From the NCBI RefSeq assembly GCF_001957135.1, contig NZ_MPHK01000010.1, positions 62,001 through 126,000 of the forward strand: 64,000 bases of DNA, given 5' to 3'. The DNA comes from Shewanella sp. UCD-KL21 (GTDB lineage Bacteria; Pseudomonadota; Gammaproteobacteria; Enterobacterales; Shewanellaceae). Positions 19,572 to 28,191 of the stretch are shown here, piece after piece; position 1 is the stretch's first letter, and each line of letters begins with the position of its first letter. A program made the translations under genes and the position numbers. Under the pieces are notes generated by a model. That model made no database searches and was not told the origin of the DNA. It saw nothing but the letters and a program-made list of their open reading frames with translations.

Positions 19572-20564
19572 CTAGACGGTAAGTTCATTAACGCAGCGCT
19601 GACCACCAAGTAAATCGGTGACATTTTGCAGCGTCGTTTGGGCAATTGCATTAAGCGCTTCAACGGTTAAGAAAGCCTGATGTCCGGTAAAAATAACATT
19701 ATGACAAGCAGAAAGCCTTCTAAAGACATCATCTTGAATAAATTCATTGGAATTGTCTTGGAAAAATAACTCTTTCTCATTTTCATAAACATCTAACGCC
19801 AATGAACCTATTTTACCGGTTTTTAACGCTTCCATGGCATCAATGGCATTAAGCAAGCCGCCACGACTGGTATTAACCACCATCACACCGGTTTTCATTT
19901 TCGCAAATGTCTTTGCTGATAATAGGTGATGGTTTTCAGGTGTTAATGGGCAATGCAAACTGATCACATCACATTGAGGATAGAGTGCTTCTAAGTCAAT
20001 ATACTCAACGCCTAATGCTTCAACTGCAGGATTAGGGTACGGATCGTAAGCTACCACTTTACAGCCAAAACCTTGTAAGATTTTAATGGTCGCCAGACCG
20101 ATTTTACCGGTGCCAATAACCCCAACCGTCTTACCTTGCATATTAAAGCCCACCAGCCCAGTTAAGGCAAAGTTCGCGTCTCTGGTGCGCTGATATGCTT
20201 TATGAATTTTGCGATTGAGGGTCAACATTAAGGCAATAGTGTGTTCAGCCACTGACTCTGGTGAATACGCCGGCACGTTAACCACTTTAATACCTAATCG
20301 CTTTGCGGCAGCTAAATCGACATTGTTAAAACCTGCACAGCGCATGGCGATGATCTTAGTGCCGCCACTGGCCAGCTCAACCAATACTTCTTCACATAAG
20401 GAGTCATTGACAAAGGCACACACCACTTCAAAGCCATCAGCCAATTTTACTGTTTGCATACAAAGTCGATAATCGAAATATTCAATCTCTGCGTTAAAGC
20501 CTGTATTCATGGCATCAAAATGCTGAATATCGTAGTGCTTAGCACTAAAGAACCCGATTTTCAT
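19572..20564 (-). CDS. ldhA: D-lactate dehydrogenase, fermentative
   Basis: About 330 residues, a D-2-hydroxyacid dehydrogenase that reduces pyruvate to D-lactate with NADH. The nucleotide-binding motif is GTGKIGLATIKIL. Catalytic positions are visible as the Arg in NTSRGG, the Glu of DVYENEKE and the His of FTGHQAFLT. The GFNMQGKTVG and VPAYSPESVAEH segments match LdhA. The ATG at 20564 has GGAG 7 bases upstream; an in-frame TTG at 20570 is less likely. The following dienelactone hydrolase gene may be in the same transcript. Confidence 0.93.
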   Translation of the reverse strand: MKIGFFSAKHYDIQHFDAMNTGFNAEIEYFDYRLCMQTVKLADGFEVVCAFVNDSLCEEVLVELASGGTKIIAMRCAGFNNVDLAAAKRLGIKVVNVPAYSPESVAEHTIALMLTLNRKIHKAYQRTRDANFALTGLVGFNMQGKTVGVIGTGKIGLATIKILQGFGCKVVAYDPYPNPAVEALGVEYIDLEALYPQCDVISLHCPLTPENHHLLSAKTFAKMKTGVMVVNTSRGGLLNAIDAMEALKTGKIGSLALDVYENEKELFFQDNSNEFIQDDVFRRLSACHNVIFTGHQAFLTVEALNAIAQTTLQNVTDLLGGQRCVNELTV

Positions 20565-20731
20565 AATCAACTCCTGTGTTGTTTAATTGGCTCATCAAAA
20601 GCCTGTTGCCCGATGTTACTCAGTCAGCGCGATTGAGCCTTTGGTTAAAGCATAACAATAATTGAGTTTTTGCTACAGATCGCTGATCATTTTAGATCTT
20701 CTTGTTAAGCTGAGACATTACTCACAGGAAT

Positions 20732-21163
20732 ATGTGTATAGACATGTCAAAAAAGCAGCAACAGCAAGTATCAGAAGTTCATTTTTGGATTCAACGTCTA
20801 GGAAAAACCAGCCTGAGAGCATTACATATTGTCGGTGTGGTCGGCGCTGGCGGTGGAATTTTGCTTGGCTTAGAGCAATCACTTTGGCTCAATTACTGGA
20901 TCTTAGCCATGGCCAGTGGCCTTGCTTTACTGCTATGGGAAGTCATCAGAGATTGGCGCTGGCTTATCCAGCTTAAAGGGGTACTGACTATTTTTAAGGT
21001 ACTGCTATTACTGCTGTTTATCCCTATGGCCAACTGGAAACCTGAAATTACTATTTTTATCATCCTATTATCTGTCATCGTATCCCATGGTCCCGCGGGT
21101 TTAAGGCATTATTCAGTCATTCATAGAAAAGTAATACATGGCAAAAAGGAAATAAAAGGTTAA
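20732..21163 (+). CDS. Small multi-spanning membrane protein, unknown
   Basis: A 143-residue protein with four predicted membrane helices (starting at about residues 29, 51, 78 and 97) and a basic C-terminus (HRKVIHGKKEIKG). I do not recognise the family. Histidines in ALHIVG, SHGPAGLRHYS and IHRK are in or near helices and could be functional, for example as metal or haem ligands, but this is speculation. AGGA lies only 2 bases before the ATG at 20732 and 14 before the in-frame ATG at 20744, so the start is uncertain. A second small membrane gene follows 36 bases after the stop. Confidence 0.65.
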   Translation: MCIDMSKKQQQQVSEVHFWIQRLGKTSLRALHIVGVVGAGGGILLGLEQSLWLNYWILAMASGLALLLWEVIRDWRWLIQLKGVLTIFKVLLLLLFIPMANWKPEITIFIILLSVIVSHGPAGLRHYSVIHRKVIHGKKEIKG

Positions 21164-21199
21164 CCTAGAGTTACAACATGTCAAACTTAAGGTTAACAG

Positions 21200-21490
21200 A
21201 TGTTCCCTTACCCAGAACAATATCGATTAGCAACACCGCCTTTAACCACAAGTTTTATGGTTTTTTGGGCTTTATTCAGCCACAGTATTTTTGCTGATGC
21301 GAGCCCATTTGCACTCTACCCTTTACTGGCGTTATTTCCGCTAGTGGTGTTCAGTCATGTGTTTTTAATTTGGAACGCCCAAGGGTTAACCCGTTTAGAC
21401 CAAGGTTTTTATGCCTTAGTCCATATTCCGCTAGCCTTTGTGGTGTGGACATTCACTATCATGCACGTCAACGGCAATGCGTTTTCATAA
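21200..21490 (+). CDS. Small membrane protein, unknown
   Basis: A 96-residue protein with three hydrophobic segments (around residues 18-32, 38-58 and 68-88) and few charges. Not recognised. It starts 36 bases after the preceding four-helix membrane protein on the same strand, so the pair may be one operon and act together. AAGGT before the ATG is a modest ribosome binding site. It could be spurious, but its composition and position are gene-like. Confidence 0.55.
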   Translation: MFPYPEQYRLATPPLTTSFMVFWALFSHSIFADASPFALYPLLALFPLVVFSHVFLIWNAQGLTRLDQGFYALVHIPLAFVVWTFTIMHVNGNAFS

Positions 21491-21625
21491 AAGCTTTTTA
21501 ATAAACCATGAGTTCAAGCTTTGTATAAAAGCTATAACCTTCTCAAATAGGCTCAGATGACTTGCACTCACGCCAAGGGATAGGTATCTTTGCCGCGCAT
21601 TCTCTATTAAGGCTAGGCGCAACAC

Positions 21626-22303
21626 ATGGCAGACTTTATCTATACTCCCCCAACCGATCCTTGGTTAGATATTATTCATGAAGATAAAGATATTATCGTT
21701 TTGAATAAGCCATCTGGATTACTGTCTATTCCTGGCCGCCAAGCTCAATATCATGACAGTATCTATAGCCGAGTACTTGAACGCTTTCCTAATTCACACA
21801 TAGTCCACCGACTTGATATGGCGACCTCTGGGGTCATTGTGGTGGCGTTAAGGCGTAACGCCGAACGTGAACTGAAACGCCAATTTCGCGATCGTGAAAC
21901 CGCCAAAACATACTATGCCAGAGTCGCAGGCCATGTCAGCCCGGCAGTTAAGCAAGTTAATTACCCCTTAATTTGTGACTGGCCTAATAGGCCTAAACAG
22001 AAAGTCGACCACCTTGTTGGTAAACCGTCTTTAACCCATGTTGAAGTGGTGAGTTACGCTAAAAAATCGACACTGGTTAAGCTAACTCCTATTACAGGTC
22101 GCTCCCATCAACTTAGAGTCCATATGATGGCAATTGGCCATCCAATTTTAGGTGATGGCTTTTATGCTGATCCCTGGGCAAAAAGTCTATCAAGCAGGCT
22201 GTTACTCCATGCGGCGGAATTGACCATAAAGCATCCTTATCATCAAACGCCATTAACCTTTAATGCTGAAGTGCCGTTTATATTGCCCTTAGAGACGCAA
22301 TAA
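21626..22303 (+). CDS. rluA: Dual-specificity 23S rRNA/tRNA pseudouridine synthase RluA
   Basis: A 225-residue enzyme of the RluA family without an S4 domain. The catalytic aspartate is D64 in the motif HRLDMATSG, at the same position as in E. coli RluA. The VLNKPSGLLSIPG and TGRSHQLRVHM motifs are also present. RluA converts U746 of 23S rRNA and U32 of certain tRNAs to pseudouridine. Length matches E. coli RluA (219 residues). Monocistronic as far as visible. Confidence 0.92.
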   Translation: MADFIYTPPTDPWLDIIHEDKDIIVLNKPSGLLSIPGRQAQYHDSIYSRVLERFPNSHIVHRLDMATSGVIVVALRRNAERELKRQFRDRETAKTYYARVAGHVSPAVKQVNYPLICDWPNRPKQKVDHLVGKPSLTHVEVVSYAKKSTLVKLTPITGRSHQLRVHMMAIGHPILGDGFYADPWAKSLSSRLLLHAAELTIKHPYHQTPLTFNAEVPFILPLETQ

Positions 22304-22390
22304 TCTCAGCATAATTGACGATAACTGCTTAGTAAAAAACTAATCATGAGAACTTTTTGATAGCCAATCATCACATTTATCCGTAAATTA

Positions 22391-22417
22391 ATGCCTAATT
22401 ATAATTTAATTAGGCAT
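22391..22417. promoter_or_regulatory. Perfect palindrome before asnC, probable AsnC operator
   Basis: ATGCCTAATT and AATTAGGCAT form a perfect 10-bp inverted repeat around ATAATTT. It ends 6 bases before the asnC start at 22424. AsnC proteins typically autorepress, and a site here would cover the start region. No T-run of a terminator follows. Confidence 0.65.
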
Positions 22418-22423
22418 TTTACT

Positions 22424-22885
22424 ATGGAAACTCCATTTCAGCGTGACCAGCTAGATAACCAGATCTTAGAAGCATTAATGCAAGAGGCCAGAACCCCATT
22501 TGCAGAGCTGGCAAAGCGTTTTGCAGTAAGTGCCGGCACCATTCATGTGCGAGTGGAAAAAATGAAGCAAGCTGGGATTATCACCGGCGCGCGCATTACA
22601 GTAGACCCTAAAGCCCTAGGTTATGATGTGTGCTGTTTTATTGGGATTAACTTAAAAAGTGCCGGCGATTACCCTGCTGCTATCTCAAAACTCAACGCCC
22701 TTGAAGAAGTGGTAGAAGCCTATTACACCACAGGTAACTACAGCGTTTTTGTCAAAGTGATGTGCCAGTCAATCGATGGCTTACAGCACGTGTTAATTAA
22801 TCGCATTCAATCGATCGATGAAATTCAATCGACAGAAACCTTAATAAGCCTGCAAAACCCTATCGTTCGCGGTGTTAAGCCTTAA
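22424..22885 (+). CDS. asnC: Lrp/AsnC-family regulator AsnC
   Basis: About 153 residues: an N-terminal helix-turn-helix (LDNQILEALMQEARTPFAEL..) and a C-terminal RAM effector domain (GYDVCCFIGINLK..EEVVEAYYTTGNYSVFVKV). The sequence closely follows E. coli AsnC, an asparagine-responsive regulator of asnA and itself. ATG 22424 (METPFQR) is chosen because this N-terminus aligns with AsnC; an upstream in-frame ATG at 22391 starts inside a palindrome. No asnA lies next to it in this window. A bidirectional terminator follows. Confidence 0.88.
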   Translation: METPFQRDQLDNQILEALMQEARTPFAELAKRFAVSAGTIHVRVEKMKQAGIITGARITVDPKALGYDVCCFIGINLKSAGDYPAAISKLNALEEVVEAYYTTGNYSVFVKVMCQSIDGLQHVLINRIQSIDEIQSTETLISLQNPIVRGVKP

Positions 22886-22904
22886 ACACTGAATTATCGA
22901 TACA

Positions 22905-22934
22905 AAAATGCCCAGCAATTGCTGGGCATTTTAT
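22905..22934. terminator. Bidirectional terminator between asnC and dcuB
   Basis: A perfect 12-bp stem (AAAATGCCCAGC / GCTGGGCATTTT) with loop AATT serves the convergent asnC and dcuB genes. Confidence 0.9.
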
Positions 22935-22954
22935 TAAGTTAATGTTGCGATAGC

Positions 22955-24277
22955 CTAATGGTTTATCACCACTGTTGATAGGAAGTAGCCCAGTACGGTT
23001 GCGGTGCTCACCCCAATAAATCCAGGAACAATAAAGCTGTGATTGAGGACGTACTTACCAATATTAGTGGTACCAGAGCGGTCAAAACTGATCGCTGCTA
23101 AATCACTTGGATAAAACGGAAAGAAGAAATAAGCGTAACAGGCTGGAATAACCCCAATCAGCACAGGCGCTGGAATGCCTAATGCAAACCCCAGTGGGAA
23201 CATAATGGTTAGCACGGCTGCCTGACTTTTTAAGAATATTGATGCCATAAACATCGCAATGGCAAACGACCAAGGGTAAGCACTGACCAAATCACTCAAT
23301 GAGCTCACTAAGTAACTCTTATGATGGCCAATAATGGTGTCACTTAACCATGCAATACCAAAGATAATCACCACCGCGGTCATACCGGCTGTAAACACAT
23401 TACTGTTAACGATTTTTTGCGGCGAGACTTTAGTTGCCAGCAAAATTATTGCGCCAACGGATAGCATCATAAACTGAATGGCTACCGACATTTTTACGCC
23501 TTCAGGCAGTAATTCTTTGCTGAACATTGCCAACATGATCACAGATAAAATACCGCCTAAAAACAGCATTAAGCCTCTTTTTGCTATGGTATCGCTTTGA
23601 ACTTGATCATCTGTTTCAATTTCTGGGTCAATTAAGTTGTTTTTAAACTCGTCATCTTTTAAACGCGCTTGAAAGTCTTCATCTTTATCAAGATCTTTAC
23701 CGCGATTTAAGCTCCAAGCACAACCTGCTAATACCCCTACTAAGGTCGCTGGGATAGTGACAGATAAAACATTGATTAAGCTAATATCAAGCTGATTATC
23801 CATTGCCGTTGCCATCACCACGGCGGCGGCTGCGGCAATTGGGCTGGCAGTAATGCCCATTTGTGATGCCACGGTAGCCATGGCTAAAGGACGCTCAGGG
23901 CGGATACCTTTTTTATAGGCTACATCATAAATAACCGGTAATAATGGATAAACTGAATGCCCCGTACCCACTAACACAGTTAATGAATAGGTACATAATG
24001 GCCCTAAAAAGGTAATTTGATTGGGATGTTTTCTTAATAGTTTTTCCGCGTATTTAACCAGTAATTTTAGGCCACCTGTGGCCTCTAAGGTTGCAGATGC
24101 CGCAACAACCGCTAAGATAATCAACATCACGCTCACTGGCGGTGAACCGGGTGCGATTCCGAAGGCAAACGCTAATACGGAAACCCCTAAGCCCCCTAAT
24201 AACCCAAATGCGACCCCGCCATGGCGGATCCCCACAAAGATCACCGCAAGCAATAACAACATATGAACATAAAACAC
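22955..24277 (-). CDS. dcuB: Anaerobic C4-dicarboxylate transporter DcuB
   Basis: A 440-residue inner-membrane protein of the DcuA/DcuB family with about 10-12 hydrophobic segments. Segments GGVAFGLLGGLG, AVVAASATLEATGGL, GTGHSVYPLLP and YPSDLAAISFDRSGTTNIGK closely follow E. coli DcuB. The central acidic loop RGKDLDKDEDFQ is also shared. It exchanges fumarate for succinate in anaerobic fumarate respiration. The family is usually under FNR and CRP control; I find no clear FNR-type site upstream. Confidence 0.92.
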   Translation of the reverse strand: MFYVHMLLLLAVIFVGIRHGGVAFGLLGGLGVSVLAFAFGIAPGSPPVSVMLIILAVVAASATLEATGGLKLLVKYAEKLLRKHPNQITFLGPLCTYSLTVLVGTGHSVYPLLPVIYDVAYKKGIRPERPLAMATVASQMGITASPIAAAAAVVMATAMDNQLDISLINVLSVTIPATLVGVLAGCAWSLNRGKDLDKDEDFQARLKDDEFKNNLIDPEIETDDQVQSDTIAKRGLMLFLGGILSVIMLAMFSKELLPEGVKMSVAIQFMMLSVGAIILLATKVSPQKIVNSNVFTAGMTAVVIIFGIAWLSDTIIGHHKSYLVSSLSDLVSAYPWSFAIAMFMASIFLKSQAAVLTIMFPLGFALGIPAPVLIGVIPACYAYFFFPFYPSDLAAISFDRSGTTNIGKYVLNHSFIVPGFIGVSTATVLGYFLSTVVINH

Positions 24278-24817
24278 CAGCCAACCTCCTTAGTAAAACC
24301 CTATCGTTTTCGAGCCTGACTTGGGACAACTAAGCAATTAGCTAACTCAGCAACAGCGTTAATTATCGACAAAAGCAAACCGATACAATTTCAAAATTTG
24401 TTTCAATTATCTGAATTTATGGCTTAAATTTTAGTTATCCTTCTTATTTAGCCACATACAAGGTTATACATGAAACATCATCCTCAAAAGGCTGATAAAA
24501 AACGATAAGGTGACCAAGCGCATACAATCTCATTACTATCTGCCATATTTGTGATCTAGCTATAATTCAGCCTTTTGAAATACAGCACCTAGATTAAAAA
24601 AATCCATAAGACAGCCCCTTCAAATTCAAGCTTATTGCTTAAAAGCCCACCGCGATAATTGAGTTAACTTTTCAAGCCTAGCTTGCACACAATCCATAGC
24701 AGACTAAATCATCAGAAAAAACGTCAACAAATTCATTCAGTAATGATTCAGCTAGCGCCAACTATGATGACTTCAAGCAAAAACACAGTGACAAATTATT
24801 TATACTTGGAGTAAAAA
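24278..24817. other. Intergenic region between dcuB and the barrel protein gene
   Basis: 540 AT-rich bases holding the two divergent promoters. A half-match to a CRP site (TGTGATCTAGCTATAA) lies around 24549-24564, too weak to call. No coding sequence is supported. Confidence 0.4.
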
Positions 24818-25384
24818 ATGAAAACAAAGCATCTTGTTCTAGCGGGTTTAATCTCATCAGTAATGTCAGTGCCAGCCATGGCATCAGATTGGTTTGTGGG
24901 TGGCGCAGCAGGTTATCAGCAAGATACCTATAAAATGAAATCTAGCTTAGAAGGTAACCAAAAAAATCAAGAAGAAGATATAAGCTACCAATTTAGAGTG
25001 GGTAACTACCTCAATGACAACAATCGTATCTATGCGACCTACGGCTATAACTCTGATGATCTGGTAAGACAACAAACCTTCTTATTATCATACGATTACC
25101 TTGTTGGCTTAGGTGACAGTAATAAAGTGAACTGGTTTGTTGGTGCTACGGCAGGTATGACACATAACGGGATTAAAGACAGTGGCTTTGACTCTAAAAA
25201 TACCTTTGTATGGGGTGGTCAAACAGGTTTGATGTATGACATTAATGACAGCTGGTCGACTGAAGTGGGCTATCGCTACTTAAAACAAGATTATGATGTG
25301 AACGCATCTAATGGGGCGAATAGTGCCAGCTTCTCATTAAATGATACACAGCAAGTGTATTTGGCTATTGATTATAAGTTCTAA
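24818..25384 (+). CDS. Outer-membrane beta-barrel protein
   Basis: A 188-residue protein with a signal peptide cleaved after AMA (about residue 22). The mature part alternates polar and hydrophobic residues over about eight strands, and the C-terminus IDYKF ends in phenylalanine, the BAM recognition signal. The pattern matches small porin-like eight-stranded OMP_b-brl proteins. Function unknown: adhesin, pore or structural role. GGAG lies upstream of the ATG and a terminator follows. Confidence 0.85.
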   Translation: MKTKHLVLAGLISSVMSVPAMASDWFVGGAAGYQQDTYKMKSSLEGNQKNQEEDISYQFRVGNYLNDNNRIYATYGYNSDDLVRQQTFLLSYDYLVGLGDSNKVNWFVGATAGMTHNGIKDSGFDSKNTFVWGGQTGLMYDINDSWSTEVGYRYLKQDYDVNASNGANSASFSLNDTQQVYLAIDYKF

Positions 25385-25426
25385 GCTTAACGCCAATTTA
25401 AAGTCTCAATACCCAATGAAACAAAT

Positions 25427-25450
25427 AAGGATGCCTTGGCATCCTTTTTC
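25427..25450 (+). terminator. Terminator of the barrel protein gene
   Basis: Perfect 9-bp stem AAGGATGCC / GGCATCCTT with loop TT followed by TTT, about 40 bases after the stop. Confidence 0.85.
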
Positions 25451-25728
25451 ATTAGCTGAAAATAAGAACACTATTATTCAGCTTTGTTTGCGCGCTCAAA
25501 CCCATTCCACATAGGGCATTAGTTGAGGCATTAAAGACTCAGAGCTTGTCTGAGCAATCACCTCAATAATAACTAACCTTGCTCGCTTTCATCGCTGACG
25601 ATATCTGTTTGCCCGAGTATCAGAATAGTTTTACAACATTCCAGTTTGTCTAAAAAAACTGCTATTTACTGCAGAGTAATGTCGTTTTATGGCTATACTC
25701 AATACAAAGACATTAATTAAGGATGATT
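25451..25728. other. Upstream region of the H-NOX gene
   Basis: About 280 bases, no gene seen. It must hold the promoter of the H-NOX/kinase operon. Confidence 0.4.
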
Positions 25729-26262
25729 ATGAAGGGTATTATTTTTTCTGAGTTTTTAGAACTTGTTGAAACAACATTTGGTTTAGAAGTATGCCAAGAA
25801 ATACTTGATGAAAATGGAGATGAAGGGGTGTATACCTCCGCTGGCACCTACGATCATAAGGATTTAGTCAAACTGATTATCTCTTTAAGTAAAATAACAA
25901 GTATTAGTATTGAAGAATTACAGACTGTATATGGTAAATCAGTATTCACTAATTTATTAGGCAGTATGCCAGAGCTTAAAATTAACTCGACCTCGACTTT
26001 TCAATTTATTACCCAAGTCGAAGAATATATTCATCTTGAAGTTAAAAAGCTTTACGGCGATGCAAAGCCCCCCAAGTTTGACCTTATTTCCAGCAGTGAA
26101 TATGACATGGTGTTAGATTATATTTCTGCCCGTTGTTTTTCTCATGTTTGTTTTGGTCTCATTGAAGGCTGCGCTGAATATTTTAATGAAAAAATTGATA
26201 TCCAAATGAAACCGATTCAAGCGGACGGTTCTCAGGTTCGCTTTACATTGAGCAAAGTTTAG
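25729..26262 (+). CDS. H-NOX haem nitric oxide sensor
   Basis: A 177-residue haem protein of the H-NOX (HNOB) family. The proximal haem ligand is H102 in EEYIHLEVKKLYGDAKPP and the haem-propionate YxSxR motif is Y131-I-S133-A-R135. It binds NO and controls the kinase encoded next. No distal-pocket tyrosine typical of O2-binding homologues is obvious, which fits NO selectivity; this is inference. ATG 25729 is chosen because AAGG lies 6-7 bases upstream; an ATG at 25723 overlaps the binding site. Nine bases separate its stop from the kinase start. Confidence 0.93.
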   Translation: MKGIIFSEFLELVETTFGLEVCQEILDENGDEGVYTSAGTYDHKDLVKLIISLSKITSISIEELQTVYGKSVFTNLLGSMPELKINSTSTFQFITQVEEYIHLEVKKLYGDAKPPKFDLISSSEYDMVLDYISARCFSHVCFGLIEGCAEYFNEKIDIQMKPIQADGSQVRFTLSKV

Positions 26263-26271
26263 GCTTTATAA

Positions 26272-28008
26272 ATGGATAGTGAAAAAACAATAGAGCTGCT
26301 GAAGAAAAAGATTCAACGAGAAACTAAAATTCGCAAAGCTGCTGAATCGCTATTGGAAGAAAAAAGTACCGAACTCTATTTCGCAAAATTACTTGTGGAA
26401 GACTCTTTAGTTGTTGCGAAAAAACAAGCTGAACAAGATGAACAACTGCTGATCTTCATCAATAAATTAGAATCTACCCTGTCACATTATAACTCGCAGT
26501 TATTACAAGTCCCTCCCAGTGATCTGGTGATCCAACAATTACTTGAAGATCTAATGGATACTGCCAATATTAAAGCAATCCGCTTGTCTTCCAGCTTGGA
26601 TATATTAGAACATAAACACTTACAATCCGGTGAAGAATCCACCTTCGATGAGTTTCCAACCACAAAAGATAATTTCCAATGGAATCAAGATAAAACCGAG
26701 CTTGTGGTATATCTGCAGTTTGGACCTAAAAAAGTGGGCCGATTACATTTTATTTTCCATACCTGCCCTCAAGAAAGCTGGCATCGCGTGATTGAAAAAC
26801 AATACTGTTTAATTGCCGATATGATAAGTGCCTCTTTTCAACGCCAATTATTACTTAACAAGACCATTAAAGAAAAGATCAGAGCTGAACACTCAGAAAA
26901 GTCCACCCGTGACTTTGTGGCAATGATTAACCATGAATTAAGAACCCCCTTAAATGGCTTACTTGGGGCAGCTGAACTCATGGAAGACACCTCCATTACC
27001 AGCTACCAAAAAAAATTACTCATGAGCGTACATCAAGCGGGAGAAATGCTTCGAGTTATCATTAATGACTTACTTGATATCAGTAAAATGAACGCTGGTA
27101 TGCTTGAGCTGAAATTAACCACATTCAGTCCTCAAACCCTAATTGATACCATAGAACAAATTTTTGCTGAAAAAATCAAAGCCAAGGGACTGACATTTGC
27201 TTGCAAAATGGACCAATCAATACCTACCACTCTACTTGGGGATGCAGACAGGATTAAACAAATCCTAATCAACCTAATCGGCAATTCAGTTAAATTTACC
27301 AATCAAGGATCGATTCATCTACACACATCATGGCAAGACACGTCATTGATTTTTATTATCTCTGACACTGGCTGCGGTATCCCCAAAAATAAGCAAGCAA
27401 GCTTATTTGAGCCCTTCACCCAAGTCGATAACTCTAGCCAAAGAAAGTTTGAGGGAACTGGTTTAGGGCTATCCATTTGTAAGCAGTTGATTGAATTAAT
27501 GAATGGTGAAGTCAGCTTAGTCAGTACCCTTGATAAAGGGACAGAGTTTACCGTTAAGCTTCCCCTTGAACTTGCCGTAGAGAATAATCAAAGTGTTATT
27601 GAGGTAAACAATAATACTCACAGTATCAATCATCTACACATTTTAGCCGTAGAAGACATCAAGACCAATCAAGTTATTTTAGGCATGATGCTAGATAAAT
27701 TTAACATAAACTATCAGTTCGCAGATAATGGAGAACTCGCCCTTGAAGTCTTAAAAAATAATGAATTTGATATCATCTTAATGGATTGCCGCATGCCCAT
27801 TTTAGACGGTTTTCAAACCACCAAACACCTACGTGAGCAGGGTTACACTAAACCGATTATTGCACTAACGGCAGGCACCACATCCACAGAAGTAGCTGAA
27901 TGCGTTGAATCAGGCATGAATGACATTTTACACAAACCTTATAAACTAAAAGAGTTAGAGGCTGCGTTAAAAAAATGGAGCTATGGGCTACAAAACTATG
28001 ATATTTAG
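26272..28008 (+). CDS. H-NOX-associated hybrid histidine kinase (HnoK-like)
   Basis: A 578-residue soluble hybrid kinase. An N-terminal coiled-coil (residues 5-60) has the KKIQRETKIRKAAE pattern common in H-NOX partners, followed by an unassigned sensor-like segment (about 70-200). The HisKA domain has phospho-acceptor H221 in NHELRTPLNG. The HATPase has its N box near N334-N338, DTGCGIP at 365 and GTGLGLS near 396. A C-terminal receiver has phospho-acceptor D505 in MDCRMP. No transmembrane helix, so it is cytosolic. NO bound to H-NOX normally inhibits the partner kinase, which feeds cyclic-di-GMP effectors in Shewanella; none is nearby. The receiver is fused here, so a phosphotransfer protein may lie elsewhere. 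Confidence 0.9.
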   Translation: MDSEKTIELLKKKIQRETKIRKAAESLLEEKSTELYFAKLLVEDSLVVAKKQAEQDEQLLIFINKLESTLSHYNSQLLQVPPSDLVIQQLLEDLMDTANIKAIRLSSSLDILEHKHLQSGEESTFDEFPTTKDNFQWNQDKTELVVYLQFGPKKVGRLHFIFHTCPQESWHRVIEKQYCLIADMISASFQRQLLLNKTIKEKIRAEHSEKSTRDFVAMINHELRTPLNGLLGAAELMEDTSITSYQKKLLMSVHQAGEMLRVIINDLLDISKMNAGMLELKLTTFSPQTLIDTIEQIFAEKIKAKGLTFACKMDQSIPTTLLGDADRIKQILINLIGNSVKFTNQGSIHLHTSWQDTSLIFIISDTGCGIPKNKQASLFEPFTQVDNSSQRKFEGTGLGLSICKQLIELMNGEVSLVSTLDKGTEFTVKLPLELAVENNQSVIEVNNNTHSINHLHILAVEDIKTNQVILGMMLDKFNINYQFADNGELALEVLKNNEFDIILMDCRMPILDGFQTTKHLREQGYTKPIIALTAGTTSTEVAECVESGMNDILHKPYKLKELEAALKKWSYGLQNYDI

Positions 28009-28141
28009 CTCATCAGATGACCTTTGGTAAAATGCTAATTTTCCTATTTATGTAAAAGTACGCCCTTTAATGACCTGCATCATACTGATAAAAATGACAG
28101 TTTTGCTTAAGAAGCGCTCTTAATCCAATATAACTTCAAAA

Positions 28142-28178
28142 AAAATGGCTAATACCTTTCAGTATTAGCCATTTTGCT
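28142..28178. terminator. Bidirectional terminator after the H-NOX operon
   Basis: A perfect 14-bp stem (AAAATGGCTAATAC / GTATTAGCCATTTT) with a 6-base loop between the convergent kinase and symporter genes. Confidence 0.9.
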
Positions 28179-28191
28179 TAGGGGAAACTTA

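Noticed and set aside
24054..24329. Overlapping frames inside and before dcuB
   Set aside because: They lie on top of the well-supported dcuB gene, have arginine-rich odd composition and no binding site.
24549..24564. CRP-like site between dcuB and the barrel gene
   Set aside because: Only the left half matches; the right half differs at two of five core positions.
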